The position numbers and the translations under genes are program-made. The notes beneath the pieces were generated by a model. The model worked only from the letters and a program-made list of their open reading frames with translations, had not been told where the DNA came from and did not search any database. From Bacteroidota bacterium (lineage in GTDB: Bacteria > Bacteroidota > Ignavibacteria > SZUA-365 > JAADGX01), in contig JALUUP010000484.1 in NCBI GenBank assembly GCA_027021285.1, positions 1-6,281 on the forward strand: a stretch of DNA of 6,281 bases. The letters run 5' to 3'. This document shows, in pieces, positions 4,957 through 6,281 of the stretch (the first letter of the stretch is position 1; each line of letters starts with the position of its first letter).

Positions 4957-6281
4957 GCCGAACGTTTCTTTCGTTGATTTTCCCGGTATTCCTCCTCGTT
5001 CCCTCGCTGGCCCGCGGCCAGGAGCAGGCTCCGTCCGAACCCGCGCCGTTTATCGAGTGGCTGCGTACGGCACGGGCTTCCGGCTACACGATGCACGCGG
5101 GGTCGGTGCCGGACAAGTGCAACTTCCGAGTCGTTGCGGAAGTTCTGCGGGGGTGGGAGCGATTCTCGCCCGAGTACCGGCGGCAAATCCGAACCATCCT
5201 CCGCCCGCCAACCCTTGACACCAGCATCGTCAGCCCGTCGGGTTTTTTCGAAATTCATTTCGACACGACAGGTCTCGACGCCCCGGCCATGCTCGACAAC
5301 GACGGCAACCGCCAACCCGGCACGGCGTTTCTGTACGCGGTCGCGGTGGCGGCGGCGTTCGATTACGCTTACCAGCAGGAAATCGATTCGATCGGATACG
5401 AACGGCCGCCGTTCCAGTTCGGCTCCTCGCGATACCACGTGTACGTGAAGAACATGGGAGGGGGACTCTATGGAGTAACCTGGCCGGTGAATCCGTACAG
5501 TTACAAGTACAGGCGTCCGACGTACACATCGTACATCGAGGTGGACAACGATTACAAGGGATATTTCTCTCCCGGTCTCGAAGGTTTGAGCGTGACCGCC
5601 GCGCATGAATTCCACCACGCGATACAGCTCGGAGGGTATGGATTCTGGGACAACGACACGTTTTTTTACGAACTTTCATCCACGTTCATGGAAGACCGCG
5701 TTTACCCGGATATCAACGATTATTACCTCTACTTGAAGGAGTTGTTCAACGAGCCGGAAAAACCGTTTTTCAAACGCAGCGGGTATGATCTCGCCTTGTT
5801 CGGTATTCTCATGTATCGCCAGTACGGCGATACGGTGTTGCTCGAGACGTGGACCAACACCAGGTCCATGCCCCCGATGTTCGCCTTGGACGAGGCGCTG
5901 AAAAAACAGGGATCGCAAATGGTCAACGAGTACTGTACGTTTTCCCTGTGGAACTACTTCACCGGGTATCGCGCCGACACGTCCCAGAGTTACCGGGAAG
6001 GCGCCGCGTATCCGACAACGAAGATTCTCCAGAAAACGGAGATTGTGAATACCCAGGCGATGTTCTTCGATGAATTGAAGCCTCTCGCAACGGAATACCT
6101 CCAGGCGTTCAAGGGACCGGATACGGTGACGTTCGTTGTGGCGAACGCTCACCCCGACTATTCCCTGCAGAAACTGAACGTCCCCGCCCAGTACACGCTT
6201 GATGTCAGGACCGAAGGCTACGACGACTCGTACCGCCAGTTGACGAACGGCTGGGGGTACAAACTGGTGGGAAGCGAAGAG
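4953..6281 (+). CDS. Secreted zinc metalloprotease, MXAN_6640-like (C-terminus beyond right edge)
   Basis: The frame is open for 443 codons from TTG at 4953 to the window edge. Residues 1-22 form a signal peptide (SRTFLSLIFPVFLLVPSLARG, cleavage near the G|Q at 22/23), so the product is exported. The zinc site is HEFHH: H218, E219 and H222 in SVTAAHEFHHAIQ. YELSSTFMEDRVYP follows at 239-252, where E240 (18 residues after H222) is the likely third ligand and E247 the alternative. The HEF(H/F)HAxQ then E-x-S/A-x-x-(W/F)-M-E-D-x-V(Y)P layout is that of the MXAN_6640 family of putative metalloproteases, common in FCB bacteria and Myxococcota. Upstream, 95-200 is a beta-rich region with a helical AVAAAFDYAYQQE segment. 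From about residue 385 a beta-sandwich-like region begins (LKPLATEYLQAF) and runs off the edge; a T9SS sorting tail there is possible but unseen. Its TTG overlaps the thioesterase stop (TTGA), making it part of the bamD operon. Substrate unknown. Confidence 0.82.
   Translation, partial: MSRTFLSLIFPVFLLVPSLARGQEQAPSEPAPFIEWLRTARASGYTMHAGSVPDKCNFRVVAEVLRGWERFSPEYRRQIRTILRPPTLDTSIVSPSGFFEIHFDTTGLDAPAMLDNDGNRQPGTAFLYAVAVAAAFDYAYQQEIDSIGYERPPFQFGSSRYHVYVKNMGGGLYGVTWPVNPYSYKYRRPTYTSYIEVDNDYKGYFSPGLEGLSVTAAHEFHHAIQLGGYGFWDNDTFFYELSSTFMEDRVYPDINDYYLYLKELFNEPEKPFFKRSGYDLALFGILMYRQYGDTVLLETWTNTRSMPPMFALDEALKKQGSQMVNEYCTFSLWNYFTGYRADTSQSYREGAAYPTTKILQKTEIVNTQAMFFDELKPLATEYLQAFKGPDTVTFVVANAHPDYSLQKLNVPAQYTLDVRTEGYDDSYRQLTNGWGYKLVGSEE

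Noticed and set aside
4332..5618. Long minus-strand open frame (428 codons) opposite bamD, the thioesterase and the protease
   Set aside because: It is Arg/Ser-rich with no domain, and covers three well-supported plus-strand genes. It is a shadow caused by GC-rich codon use.
5676..6152. Minus-strand open frame (158 codons) inside the metalloprotease gene
   Set aside because: Antisense to a protein with an intact zinc motif and continuous frame; no start signal or motif of its own.

Overview
The window looks like a chromosomal segment from a Gram-negative bacterium of the Bacteroidota/Chlorobiota/Ignavibacteriota kind (FCB group). This rests on the outer-membrane assembly lipoprotein BamD, a short stretch resembling a type IX secretion (T9SS) C-terminal sorting domain, and a secreted protein carrying a 'PVELSSF' linker of the sort often found just before T9SS sorting domains. 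The phylum is an inference; no rRNA or marker protein fixes the lineage.

Left half (about 1-2537, minus strand): a secreted putative glycoside hydrolase with a GHL15-like TIM barrel, whose C-terminus runs off the left edge. Upstream of it on the same strand is a complete PLP-dependent cysteine synthase family enzyme with an unusual cysteine-rich C-terminal tail.

Middle (2538-3073): a 536-base divergent intergenic region with no intact gene. It holds a remnant that resembles the last ~25 residues of a T9SS cargo protein on the plus strand (2677-2844), a weak terminator-like hairpin at its stop codon, an 8-bp inverted repeat upstream of the cysteine synthase gene, and a cluster of perfect palindromes (2952-3041) ahead of the rightward genes.

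Right half (3074-6281, plus strand): four genes packed without gaps, almost certainly an operon. They are an unrecognised signal-peptide protein with a C-terminal membrane anchor, bamD, a hotdog acyl-CoA thioesterase, and a secreted HExxH metalloprotease of the MXAN_6640-like type that runs off the right edge. Junctions are TGA|ATG (no gap), ATGA (4-base overlap) and TTGA (4-base overlap). The set mixes envelope biogenesis, acyl-CoA turnover and a secreted peptidase, so co-transcription is well supported but a shared function is not shown.

I saw no rRNA, tRNA, CRISPR array, insertion sequence or phage gene. Nothing amounts to a clearly new system. The most interesting items are the T9SS-like remnant, the palindrome cluster, the unknown membrane-anchored protein next to bamD, and the protease translated in phase with the bamD group.
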